This document shows, piece after piece, positions 1 through 7,886 of a stretch of 64,000 nucleotides of DNA. The stretch covers positions 3,596,001-3,660,000 of the forward strand of contig NZ_CP084561.1 of the NCBI RefSeq assembly GCF_021789315.1. The letters are read 5' to 3'. The position numbers were made by a program, and so were the translations under genes. Positions within the stretch are counted from its first letter, which is position 1, and every line of letters begins with the position of its first letter. This stretch comes from Arthrobacter sp. FW305-BF8 (GTDB taxonomy: Bacteria; Actinomycetota; Actinomycetes; Actinomycetales; Micrococcaceae). A model generated the notes under the pieces. That model searched no databases. It was not told the origin of the DNA and saw only the letters and a list, made by a program, of their open reading frames with translations.

Positions 1-320
1 ACAGCAGCTTCGAGGACGCGTGCGCCGACGAAGCCAAGCGCGACCGCTTCGTTTTGCTTTTTAACCACCGGGTACAGTGCGACCGCGGTCCCGATGCAGG
101 CAAGGGCTACGATCATTTCAAGGGCACCGCCCCAGAGTGTGGCGGTGTCCGGGCCGGGGCCGGTGATGTAGTTGGAGTCTGTTCGCACCGCCCTGTAGAG
201 GGTGAGTGTCGGGATTGAGACGAAGGTGATCAGGTAGAGCACGCCCGCGGCCAGCGCGGTCTTCCGTAGCGGGTCCATCGGCACTCGTTTCGTTGCGGCT
301 TCTGGCCGGATGCTGGTCAT
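1..320 (-). CDS. DUF4386-type membrane protein, C-terminus cut by window edge
   Basis: Reading the minus strand from an ATG at 320 gives an uninterrupted frame to base 1, about 106 residues: MTSIRPEAATKR, then a hydrophobic helix (ALAAGVLYLITFVSIPTL), a short loop with YRAV and a second helix (ALEMIVALACIGTAVALY). The first helix after a basic N-terminus and the ITGPGPDTATLWGGALEMI loop match what I know of DUF4386 membrane proteins, whose function is unknown. A GAAGGAG ribosome site lies a few bases upstream of the ATG. The gene follows the small 356-625 gene with only about 35 bp between, so the two are probably one transcript. The rest of the protein lies outside the window. Confidence 0.75.
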   Translation of the reverse strand, partial: MTSIRPEAATKRVPMDPLRKTALAAGVLYLITFVSIPTLTLYRAVRTDSNYITGPGPDTATLWGGALEMIVALACIGTAVALYPVVKKQNEAVALGFVGARVLEAA

Positions 321-355
321 GATGTCGTTCTCCTTCGTGGGATGCGGGTGGAAGA

Positions 356-625
356 TTAGCTTCGGGGCTTTGCGGTGGATCCTGGCTTGTCGGCTTCAAC
401 CTGGGCTACAGAGAGCAGGGGCAGGCCGATATCGCGCACTTTCTGGAGCAGGCCATACAGGGCGGCCTGGTCTGCCACCTGACTCCGGAAGACTGTGGTG
501 CCGTCGCTCTCATTCGTCAGGCTCAGTGCGTCGAACCAGGCAGCCCACCGGGAATCCAGGTGGCCCTCGATCCGGACCTCGTACCATCCGGAGTCGTGGT
601 GATGTCCGATCGGCATGTCATGCAC
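356..625 (-). CDS. Small conserved actinobacterial protein, function unknown
   Basis: This is an 89-residue soluble protein beginning MHDMPIGHHHDSGWYEV, with a His-rich start and a compact alpha/beta-looking middle (RIEGHLDSRWAAWFDAL, DQAALYGLLQKVRDIGLPLLSV). The AAGGAGGG ribosome site is well spaced from the ATG. The type is familiar to me as a small actinobacterial hypothetical protein often found near regulators or membrane proteins, but I know no function. It is cotranscribed with the downstream DUF4386 gene, and a perfect 16-bp palindrome lies about 100 bp upstream. I cannot assign a reaction; the ligand- or ACT-like appearance of the second half is only an impression. Confidence 0.7.
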   Translation of the reverse strand: MHDMPIGHHHDSGWYEVRIEGHLDSRWAAWFDALSLTNESDGTTVFRSQVADQAALYGLLQKVRDIGLPLLSVAQVEADKPGSTAKPRS

Positions 626-724
626 GGGCCCTCCTTTCGCTTTATCCGGCCGATGGACCTCGGCCGGCGTTGCTTCTGTTCGTTGTCCTGATCGAACAGT
701 AGAAGGAGATCTAAGGACCGCGCC

Positions 725-740
725 TCACCACATGTGGTGA
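725..740. promoter_or_regulatory. Perfect 16-bp palindrome, candidate operator
   Basis: TCACCACATGTGGTGA is fully self-complementary and is followed by a second GTGGTGA half-site in 745-753. It lies in the 182-bp gap between the end of the LuxR regulator (808) and the start of the small gene (625), so it is placed to control the leftward 625 to 1 transcript. The regulator is unknown. The neighbouring LAL-type LuxR protein is one candidate by position only. Confidence 0.45.
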
Positions 741-807
741 TTGGCGTGGTGATTTAGTTACGGGCGTTGGCAGCGTTCCCCGGCCGTCGGCGTCGTCGCG
801 GCTTGGG

Positions 808-3546
808 CTACCGGTCGCTGGCTCGGGAGAACAGACCGAGTTCCTGGCCCTGACGGACCGCGGCCCGGCGGTTGTTCACGCCGAGCTTGGCGTAGATGTG
901 TCTGGTGTGAGTGCGCACCGTGTTCAGGGACACCACGAGCACGCGGGCAATGTCCGGACCGTCGAGGTCCGTTCCGAGCAGCTGGAGAACGTCCAGCTCA
1001 CGTTCACTCAGCGGCTCGATCAGGCCCCCACTGACACGCGTGGGCACCTCGGCAATGTTCATGAACGTCATGAGCCGGCGCAGGTAACCCGGGGCTATCC
1101 GTTGGTTCGCAGCCGCTCTCAGCAGTGAACCCATCGGGGCGCCCTCATCAGCGAAAACGCGAACGTAGCCCTCCGGCTCCGCCAACGCTACTGCTCGACG
1201 CAGTGATGCAAGCGCCGCAGGGATGTCGCCCCGTGCCTGGTCGGCCAGGGCCTGCAGCACGAGAATCTCGATGACGCTTCCCGTTCGGCCGCCGTCGTCT
1301 GCCGCCCGCAGCAGGCGCCCCAGCAGGCGGATGGCCTCCTGGAGCGAGGACGCCGCGCCCTCTTCCGCATGCCGGGCCAGGAGCACCCTGGCAAGGGTGA
1401 TGTGCTCGAACTCCCGAAGGTAACTGAGGTCATCGTCCACCGACAAGTCTCGCTCCCGCACCCAGCCGAGGGCTTCACCCAACCGCCCTTGCGCGAGCTG
1501 GATCCGGGCCCTCAAAGCCGGCACCGGACGTACATTGGGAAAGTAATCGCCCACGTAGAGTCGCTCCGCCTCAGCCAGGAGGTCGAGCACACCGGCCAAG
1601 TCACCTTCCCCCTCGAGGATCCGCGCCATGGCGACCCGCCCGCGATACAGGTTCTGAGGCAGCTCGCCAAGGGGCCCCAACTCCTGGCTGCGCTCTAGGA
1701 GTCGGATGGCTTCCTGCTGGTCGCCGCGCTCCCGGCAGACCCCGCTCATCCCCACATACATGTCAGCTTCCCCGCGCAGAACCGATCCGCGCCGTCCAGA
1801 AGCAGCCTCCAAAGCTTGCTCGTAGGTGCACATGGCATCGGTGAGACGCCCTTGCGCCAGGCGTATGTCCGCCAAGGCAATCGCGCATCCCAAGGTGTCC
1901 GCGAGGTGCCCTGCACGGCGCAGGCCAGCCATGCATTCGTCATACCCCCGATGGGCTGCCTCGAGCTCCCCACGCCCCCAGTAGGCGAGTCCCAGCAATC
2001 CGGAGGCTGCGGCGCGGCCGACATTGTCGTCCTCAGGTGCAAGATCAAGCGCACGCTGGGCGTGGCTTACCGTCCCGGGTCCATCGCCCCGGCCCAGCGC
2101 CAGCGCGGCCCGGTACACTTCAATCGTCTCGGGAAGGCGGCGAAATTCCTCGTCGTCGGCTACGACCATCTCCGTTGCTCGGCCTTGAATTTCTTTGCCC
2201 ACACCTGGGGGTGGATCCAGCCACCGTTCGACGTCCCGCAGCCGGTCTTCGACTCCCCCGACATCGCCGCACACCACCAGCGCGCCCACCAGTCCCACGC
2301 CCAGCACCGGCCTGACACGGACCACATCGTACGGGAGCACCATCAGCCAGCCGCGCAGCAGGGCCTCCTGCCTGTTCCGCCGGATGTCCGGCACCGCCAG
2401 CTCGATAAGGTCCGCCGCCCGTTCGAAATCCTCCGCAGCCAAGGCATGGCGGATGGCATCGAACGCCTCGCCGTTCTGTTCGTACCAAATGCTCGCCCGC
2501 CGATGGAGACCCGGGAGCTCGTCGCCGCGCTCCTCCACGAGGCGCGCCTGCAGAACATCCGCAAAAAGCTGGTGATAGCGGTACCACTGACGGCGGTCAT
2601 CCAAGGGAACCAGAAACAGGTTCGCCCGCTCCAGTGCCGCCAGCCTGAGCTTGCCATTGTCCTGTCCTGTGACGGCATCGCACAGAGGGCCGCTGAGCCG
2701 ATCCAGGATGGACGTCTGGAACAGGAAGTGTTGAACATCCTCTGGCTGGCGCTGCAGGACCTCCTCAGCCAGGTAGTCGACGATATATCGGTCGTCCCCG
2801 GCGAAGCCTGCGATGAATGCGGCGACGTCCTCGCGGCCCTGCATCGAAAGCGCAGCGAGCTGGAGTGCCACGATCCACCCTTCGGTGCGGTCTTCCAGCG
2901 CCGCTACGTCCCGGCCCGTCAGCTCCAAGCCCATGGAGCCGTTAAGGTAGGCCTCCGCCTCATTTACGGTAAATCGCAGATCGGCGGCGCGGAGCTCGAC
3001 GAGCTCGCCCCGGGCCCGTAACCGCGCCAGCGGCAGCACCGGGTCGGCTCGGCTGGCGATGACCAGGTGCACCTGCGGGGGCAGGTGCTCCACCAGGAAT
3101 GCGATCCCGTCCTGCACCTCGTGCGCGTCGATCACATGATAGTCATCGAGAACCAGGACGACATCGTTCGAGACAGCGTGGAGGTCATTGAGAAGAGTGG
3201 CAAGGAGCACTTCGATGGGGGGCTGCGCCGACTGCAGGAGCGAGAGCGCAGGGGCGCCAACCCCGATGGACGCCCTCCTCAGCGCCGTGACGAAGTAAGT
3301 CCAAAACAGCGCGGAATCGTTGTCACGCTTCTCGAGCGAGAGCCACGCTGCCGACCACCCATTAGCGGAAACGGTTGCCAGCCACTCAGTCAGCAGCGTC
3401 GTCTTACCGAACCCGGCCGGAGCCGACACGAGCGTTAGCGTGGCATCAGCTCCACGGTTCAGGCGCTCGATCAACCTCGGGCGCGTCGCCAGGCCGGGTC
3501 GCTGTCTGGGAACGTGGAACTTGGTCTCGAGAAGTAGTCCCGTCAT
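808..3546 (-). CDS. LAL/MalT-type LuxR transcriptional regulator
   Basis: The 912-residue protein has a P-loop ATPase at its N-terminus (Walker A APAGFGKTT at residues 42-50, Walker B-like VVLVLDDYH near 130), a long helical TPR-like middle (about 350-820) and a C-terminal LuxR helix-turn-helix (LSERELDVLQLL ... VSLNTVRTHTRHIYAKLGV). This is the architecture of MalT and other large ATP-binding LuxR regulators, which bind an inducer through the middle region and activate transcription as multimers. The start is an ATG with GGAGG upstream. No sugar or polyketide cluster adjoins it, so the inducer is unknown. Targets could be the small-gene/DUF4386 operon downstream or the SDR/GT87 genes upstream, but that rests on position alone. 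Confidence 0.9.
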   Translation of the reverse strand: MTGLLLETKFHVPRQRPGLATRPRLIERLNRGADATLTLVSAPAGFGKTTLLTEWLATVSANGWSAAWLSLEKRDNDSALFWTYFVTALRRASIGVGAPALSLLQSAQPPIEVLLATLLNDLHAVSNDVVLVLDDYHVIDAHEVQDGIAFLVEHLPPQVHLVIASRADPVLPLARLRARGELVELRAADLRFTVNEAEAYLNGSMGLELTGRDVAALEDRTEGWIVALQLAALSMQGREDVAAFIAGFAGDDRYIVDYLAEEVLQRQPEDVQHFLFQTSILDRLSGPLCDAVTGQDNGKLRLAALERANLFLVPLDDRRQWYRYHQLFADVLQARLVEERGDELPGLHRRASIWYEQNGEAFDAIRHALAAEDFERAADLIELAVPDIRRNRQEALLRGWLMVLPYDVVRVRPVLGVGLVGALVVCGDVGGVEDRLRDVERWLDPPPGVGKEIQGRATEMVVADDEEFRRLPETIEVYRAALALGRGDGPGTVSHAQRALDLAPEDDNVGRAAASGLLGLAYWGRGELEAAHRGYDECMAGLRRAGHLADTLGCAIALADIRLAQGRLTDAMCTYEQALEAASGRRGSVLRGEADMYVGMSGVCRERGDQQEAIRLLERSQELGPLGELPQNLYRGRVAMARILEGEGDLAGVLDLLAEAERLYVGDYFPNVRPVPALRARIQLAQGRLGEALGWVRERDLSVDDDLSYLREFEHITLARVLLARHAEEGAASSLQEAIRLLGRLLRAADDGGRTGSVIEILVLQALADQARGDIPAALASLRRAVALAEPEGYVRVFADEGAPMGSLLRAAANQRIAPGYLRRLMTFMNIAEVPTRVSGGLIEPLSERELDVLQLLGTDLDGPDIARVLVVSLNTVRTHTRHIYAKLGVNNRRAAVRQGQELGLFSRASDR

Positions 3547-3604
3547 GACCGCCTCCCCTCACGGACAGTGTACGGCTGCCGCGGTCCCTCGGCACCCGAG
3601 AGCG

Positions 3605-4348
3605 TTAGGCCGAGAACCCGCCGTCGGCCTTAATGAGCTGACCGGACACCCAGCGGCCCGCCGGGGACAGCAGGAAAGCCACCGTTCCCGCCACCTCGGC
3701 GGGGGTGCCCAGGCGGCCGCCGGGCTGGCGCCGGGCGAGCTCGGCGCGGGTCTGGCCGTCCATCCAGCCGGTGTCCACCGGCCCGGGGTTGAGGACATTG
3801 GCGCTGATGCCGAGCGGTCCAAGTTCACGCGCCGCGGCGATCACGATCCGGTCCAGGGCCCCCTTGGACGCACCGTACGGCAGGTTGAACGCTGTGTGGT
3901 CACTGGTCAGCGCGACGATCGCGCCGCCGTCGTCCGCCGCCTGCTGCGCGAAGGCGCGGACTAGCTGCCAGCTGGCCCGCGTATTCACGGCGAAATGCCG
4001 CTCAAAGCTTTCGAGGGTGGTGTCCAGGATGCCGGAATCGACGGATTCGGCGTGGCTGAGGACCATTCCGTGCAGGGTCCCCGCCTGCGCGGCCACGTCT
4101 GCCATCATCCGGTCGACGGCGCCCGGGTCCTGGAAGTTGGCGGGCAGGGCCACCACCCTGGAGCCGATGGCCTCCAGTTCGGCGGTGAGCCGGCCGACGT
4201 CGTCCGGCTGGATTCCCCAAGGCATGCGGGCGTCGTAGTCCTGCCAGTAGGTCAGCACCAGGTCCCAGCCGTCGGCGGCCAGTAGGCGGGCGATCCCCGC
4301 ACCGATTCCGGCGAGCCGCCCGGCGCCGGTGACCAGCGCCGTGCTCAT
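3605..4348 (-). CDS. SDR family oxidoreductase
   Basis: This 247-residue short-chain dehydrogenase has the nucleotide-binding glycine motif at the N-terminus (VTGAGRLAGIGAGIA), the SDR Tyr-Lys pair in PYGASKGALDRI, and a C-terminal KADGGFSA typical of FabG-like SDRs. An extended loop (YWQDYDARMPWG, about residues 35-46) replaces the usual basic cofactor-specificity segment. The ATG shares four bases (ATGA) with the stop of the upstream GT87 gene, so translation is probably coupled. A much longer frame (to 5305) exists in the same phase but only reads through the GT87 gene out of frame. The substrate is unknown. Confidence 0.9.
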   Translation of the reverse strand: MSTALVTGAGRLAGIGAGIARLLAADGWDLVLTYWQDYDARMPWGIQPDDVGRLTAELEAIGSRVVALPANFQDPGAVDRMMADVAAQAGTLHGMVLSHAESVDSGILDTTLESFERHFAVNTRASWQLVRAFAQQAADDGGAIVALTSDHTAFNLPYGASKGALDRIVIAAARELGPLGISANVLNPGPVDTGWMDGQTRAELARRQPGGRLGTPAEVAGTVAFLLSPAGRWVSGQLIKADGGFSA

Positions 4349-5724
4349 TCCGCCAGCTCCGCCACCGCATCGCGCCGCAGGGCCACGAGCCAGCACACCA
4401 TGATGGCCAGCGCGCAGAAGACTCCGGCACTGGAGGCCATGATCCACAGCACCGGCGTCTGGAGGTTGAGGTTTTCGGCGCCGAGGGCCGTGCCGATGGT
4501 CTTCGGCGAAAACAGGAACACCACGGTGGACATGCCCAGGACGGCGCCCATCACCGCGCGCTGCAGCCGGTACCGCTGGGGCGTTTCGCGCAGCGTCCAG
4601 GCGAACGCCGGAAGCACCGCGGCCATCCACACCCAGTGGTGCGACCAGGAGACGGGGCTGATCAGGAGCATGGTGAGGGCCGTGGCGGATATAGCCACCA
4701 CCCTGGCACCCTGGCTGCTGGCCACCTTGATGAGGGCGGCGCCCAGACCCACAGCGAGCAGGCTCAGGACCAGCCAGGGCACGTTCACTGCGTCCGCCGG
4801 AACTCCGAAGTGGAGCAGCGCACCCTTGATGGAAAGGTTGTCCACGTAACCGGCGCCGCCGATCCGGGACGTGTCGGGAAGAATCTCCAGCCAGAAGGTG
4901 AGGGATTCGGCCGGGCGGAGCAGCCAGCCGAGCAGCACGGTGAACGCGAACCCGGCGCACATGTTCAGCAGGCCGCGCCAGTCCTTGCGCACCAGGAAAT
5001 ACAGGCCGAAGACCAGCGGTGTCAGCTTGATCCCGGCGGCAACGCCCACCAGGAAGCCGCCGCCGGGCAGGCCATGCCGCCAACGGGGACTGCGGGCCAG
5101 CAGGTCCGCCGTCATCAGCCCCAGCAGGAGGATGTTGATCTGGCCGAAGGCCAACGTTTCGCGCCACGGCCCAAGATTCAGGACGGCCAGGAACAGCACG
5201 ACGGCGGCGAGCCGGTTGAGCGCGGACCGGAAGGTCAGCGAAGCGAAGGTGCTGCGCCAGGTGGGCTTGCTGTTCCAGTAGCGGACGCCGAGCGCCGCCA
5301 CCCAAGCGGCGACAGCGACGCCGGCGGCGTTGAACAGCAGCAGCGCCGTGGCCTGCGGCACTTTCGCGAGCAGGCTGAAGAGGAGGGCCGCGAATGGCGG
5401 GTAGGTGAAGGGCAGTTCGGGGCCGCCCGCCCAGTTCACCGTCGGCTGGTAGAGGCCCGACGGTGCCAGGCCGGCGTCGTTGAGGATCTTGCCGCCGAAC
5501 CAGTAGACGCTGAAGTCCAGGCCCTTCTCGCCCCAGGCGTTCAGCCGGGACGCGACGAAGACGGCGGTGGCCGCCACCGTCAAAAGGACACCAAGTTCGA
5601 CGGCGGCCAGTACGGGCCCGCGCCGGCGCGGCTGCAGTTCAGTGGTCTGATCCAGCCCCTGGCCGGGCCCTCCTGCGGCGCTGTCTGGCCTGTCGTTCCT
5701 TGTTCGGGCAGTAAGCAGTGCCAT
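4345..5724 (-). CDS. Glycosyltransferase 87 family (DUF2029) membrane protein
   Basis: The 459-residue polytopic protein has roughly ten hydrophobic helices. An acidic motif sits just after the first helix (GLDFSVYW, Asp70), where GT-C fold polyprenyl-phosphate-mannose mannosyltransferases such as PimE carry their catalytic Asp. Other family blocks are PFTYPPFAALLF, FGQINILLLGL, GVAAGIKLTPLVFGLYFLVR, GYVDNLSIKG and LLISPVSWSHHWVW. It probably transfers a sugar from a lipid carrier to an envelope glycolipid or glycan on the outer membrane face; the acceptor is unknown. A paralogue at 7887-9215 shares every block listed. It overlaps the downstream SDR gene by 4 bp. Confidence 0.88.
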   Translation of the reverse strand: MALLTARTRNDRPDSAAGGPGQGLDQTTELQPRRRGPVLAAVELGVLLTVAATAVFVASRLNAWGEKGLDFSVYWFGGKILNDAGLAPSGLYQPTVNWAGGPELPFTYPPFAALLFSLLAKVPQATALLLFNAAGVAVAAWVAALGVRYWNSKPTWRSTFASLTFRSALNRLAAVVLFLAVLNLGPWRETLAFGQINILLLGLMTADLLARSPRWRHGLPGGGFLVGVAAGIKLTPLVFGLYFLVRKDWRGLLNMCAGFAFTVLLGWLLRPAESLTFWLEILPDTSRIGGAGYVDNLSIKGALLHFGVPADAVNVPWLVLSLLAVGLGAALIKVASSQGARVVAISATALTMLLISPVSWSHHWVWMAAVLPAFAWTLRETPQRYRLQRAVMGAVLGMSTVVFLFSPKTIGTALGAENLNLQTPVLWIMASSAGVFCALAIMVCWLVALRRDAVAELAE

Positions 5725-5816
5725 TCAGTGTCCCCCAGCTGTAGTCCGGCAGTGTGCGCCTCCGGGACGCGTAGCGCGTTCTGCCGCAAGAGCCGGCGCC
5801 GCAGAGGGCGCCCCGC

Positions 5817-7298
5817 TTAGTCTACTGAAGCCACGGCCACCGCTGCGGGCTTCCGTCGCCCGGCGTCTTTGCGGATGGTGGCGCTGATCACCGCGGCGAT
5901 GGTGCACATCGCGGCGGCACCGAACCACGCGTAGGTGTAGTGGCCGGTGGCGTCCCGGATGGCTCCGGCGGCCAGGGCTGCCGCGGCGGCACCGAGCTGG
6001 TGCGCGGCGAACACCCACCCGAACACCACGCTGCCGTCGGCTCCGAACACCTGGCGGCAGATCGCGGCGGTCGGCGGAACCGTGGCCACCCAGTCCAGGC
6101 CATAGATCACGACGAACACGATCATGCTGGGCTGGACCGAGGAGCCCAGCAGCAGCGGGAGCACCAGGAGCCCGATCCCGCGGAACTGGTAGTACACGGC
6201 GAGCAGGACCCGGGGGTTGAACCGGTCGGTCAGCCAGCCGGAGGCGATGGTGCCCAGGATGTCGAAGATCCCGACGACGGCGAGCAGCCCGGCCGCGGTG
6301 GTCTCCGGCATGCCGTGGTCATGCGCGGACGGGATGAAGTGCGTCCCGATCAGCCCGTTCGTCGTGGCGCCGCAGATGGCGAACCCGGCGGCCAAGGCCC
6401 AGAAGGTGCGGTTCCTGCTGGCGCTCCGCAGCACCTGCAGTGCCCGGACGGCCGCGTTGCGGCGGGGCTCCGCAGCCTCCGGGGCAGCGGCTGCTTCCGG
6501 CTCTCCGGTGGGGGCGCCGGACGGTTCCTCTGCCCCGTAAGGCAACGCCCCGACGTCGGCCGGTGAATTTTTCAGGAACTTCAGCACCAGAGGAACCACG
6601 ACCAGGGCACCGGCGGCGATGAGCAGCGAGGCCTGGCGCCAGCCCGGGTCCTGGGCGAGCATCGCGATGAACGGCAGGAAGACCAACTGCCCGGCGGCGC
6701 TGCCGGCGGTCAGGATGCCGATCACCAGCCCCCGGCTCTTGCTGAACCAGGTGTTGGCGATGGTCGCCGCGAACACCAGCGCCATGGAGCCGGTACCCAG
6801 GCCGATGAGCAGGCCCCAGGTGAGAAGGATCTGCCAGGACTGGTTGACCAGCACAGTCAGGGCGCTGCCGGCCCCGATCATCCCCAGCGCGACGGCGGTG
6901 ACGGTCCGGACGCCGAACCGTTCCATGAGCGCAGCGGCGAAGGGGGCCGTCAGCCCGAACAGCACCAGGTTGATGCTGACCGCGGCGGACAGCACGGTGG
7001 TGGACCAGCCGAACTCCTGCTGCAGCGGCACCATGAGCACGCCGGGCGCGGCACGGAAGCCGGCGGCTCCGACGAGCGCCAGGAACGCCACCGCGGCAAC
7101 GGCCCACGCAGGGTGCAGCCGGCCCCGCTTCTTCGGCCGCCCCTCCCCTGGAGTCCCCGGCCCCGCCCCTGGAGTCCTCGCCCCCTCCTCAGGACTTTTG
7201 CCCGCCTCCTCAGGACTTTTTGTCCAGATATCGTCCTCTAATGCCCCCTCAGGGCGCGCTATCTGGACAAAAACTCCCGGGTCCTCAGAGGTGCTCAT
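5817..7298 (-). CDS. MFS transporter with low-complexity N-terminal extension
   Basis: The 493-residue protein has about twelve membrane segments beginning near residue 64 (HPAWAVAAVAFLALVG). The loop between helices 2 and 3 carries the MFS signature-like AALMERFGVRTV. The overall pattern (PGVLMVPLQQEFGWSTTVLSAAVSINL; WVFAAHQLGAAAAALAAG near the end) resembles the MCT/OFA branch of monocarboxylate-type porters. The first 63 residues are hydrophilic and repetitive (SPEEAGKSPEEG, then TPGAGPGTPGEG) and are partly encoded by a DNA palindrome at 7217-7273. The ORF overlaps the 3' end of the HxlR gene by 14 bp, so the two form an operon and HxlR probably controls transporter expression. The substrate is unknown. 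Confidence 0.88.
   Translation of the reverse strand: MSTSEDPGVFVQIARPEGALEDDIWTKSPEEAGKSPEEGARTPGAGPGTPGEGRPKKRGRLHPAWAVAAVAFLALVGAAGFRAAPGVLMVPLQQEFGWSTTVLSAAVSINLVLFGLTAPFAAALMERFGVRTVTAVALGMIGAGSALTVLVNQSWQILLTWGLLIGLGTGSMALVFAATIANTWFSKSRGLVIGILTAGSAAGQLVFLPFIAMLAQDPGWRQASLLIAAGALVVVPLVLKFLKNSPADVGALPYGAEEPSGAPTGEPEAAAAPEAAEPRRNAAVRALQVLRSASRNRTFWALAAGFAICGATTNGLIGTHFIPSAHDHGMPETTAAGLLAVVGIFDILGTIASGWLTDRFNPRVLLAVYYQFRGIGLLVLPLLLGSSVQPSMIVFVVIYGLDWVATVPPTAAICRQVFGADGSVVFGWVFAAHQLGAAAAALAAGAIRDATGHYTYAWFGAAAMCTIAAVISATIRKDAGRRKPAAVAVASVD
7217..7273. repeat. Inverted repeat inside the MFS N-terminal coding region
   Basis: TTTTTGTCCAGATA (7217-7230) and TATCTGGACAAAAA (7260-7273) are perfect 14-bp inverted arms around a 29-nt loop that contains a smaller GCCC/GGGC hairpin. 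Partial extension of the arms is visible outward (CAGGAC to the left, GTCCTCAG to the right). The repeat is in frame with the MFS gene and starts just past the HxlR stop codon. It is either a mobile palindromic element tolerated as coding sequence or an RNA hairpin tuning the HxlR/MFS ratio. Confidence 0.7.
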
Positions 7299-7854
7299 GC
7301 GGCTGTTCCTTTTTCTCCGCCGCCTTGTACGCGGTTGGTGGGTGTGTTGGACGGTGTCGAGGTTGCCGGGGCGCCGTCGCCAGCGGGAGCGGATCGTCGC
7401 TTCGGGTGAGGCTGTGCCAGCTGGTGTTGTCCGCGGTGAGGCGCTCCCCGCATTCGGTGCAGGTGTCGGCCGAGCCCGTGCTCTGCCCGCACGTTGCGTG
7501 GATGACGTACATGTGGGCCTGCTCGGACGGCGCCTGCAGGTGCTTTTCTGACCAGATCACGACGGCGTTGAGCACCGGCAGGGCGTCCTCACCCTTGGCG
7601 GTGAGGACGTACTCCTGGCGGGTCCGTCCGCCGTCGTCGTAGGGCTGTTTTGCCAGCAGGCCGGACTCCACGAGGGAGGCGAGCCGCCGGGTGAGGACTG
7701 AGTCCGCCACCTGGAGGCGCGTCTTCATCGCGTCGAAGCGGCCGTTGCCGAAGAAGACCTCGCGGAGGACCAGCATGCCCCAGGGGTCGCCGAAAATGTC
7801 CAGGCCGCGGGCCATGCTGCAGTTGCGCGTCGACCAGTCGGAGCGGAGAGCCAT
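7285..7854 (-). CDS. HxlR family winged-helix regulator
   Basis: The 189-residue protein starts with the HxlR core (residues 1-100): an N-terminal Cys (NCSMARGLDIFGDPWGMLVLREVFFG), a wing and recognition region (ADSVLTRRLASLVESGLLAKQPY) and EYVLTAKGEDALPVL. A C-terminal extension has a Cys pattern (ATCGQ...CTECGE) that could bind metal or sense thiols. Predicted transcription is leaderless: TAGTGT sits 6 nt before the ATG. A 15-bp palindrome lies immediately upstream of that -10 box, so autorepression is likely. Its stop overlaps the start of the MFS gene, which makes the transporter the probable target. The family commonly senses electrophiles, phenolics or redox state; the specific signal here is unknown. 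Confidence 0.9.
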   Translation of the reverse strand: MALRSDWSTRNCSMARGLDIFGDPWGMLVLREVFFGNGRFDAMKTRLQVADSVLTRRLASLVESGLLAKQPYDDGGRTRQEYVLTAKGEDALPVLNAVVIWSEKHLQAPSEQAHMYVIHATCGQSTGSADTCTECGERLTADNTSWHSLTRSDDPLPLATAPRQPRHRPTHPPTAYKAAEKKEQPHEHL

Positions 7855-7871
7855 GCTGCGACACTAGCTGA

Positions 7872-7886
7872 CTTTCTTGAAGAAAG
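7872..7886. promoter_or_regulatory. Candidate HxlR operator
   Basis: CTTTCTTGAAGAAAG is a perfect palindrome around a single central base. It lies just upstream of the predicted -10 box (TAGTGT, 7861-7866 on the minus strand) of the HxlR gene and ends one base before the stop codon of the GT87 gene at 7887. Its position is ideal for autorepression of the HxlR-MFS operon. Confidence 0.6.

Noticed and set aside
3605..5305. 566-codon frame covering the SDR and much of the GT87 gene
   Set aside because: Only the last 247 codons match a known family; upstream it reads the GT87 gene in the wrong frame.
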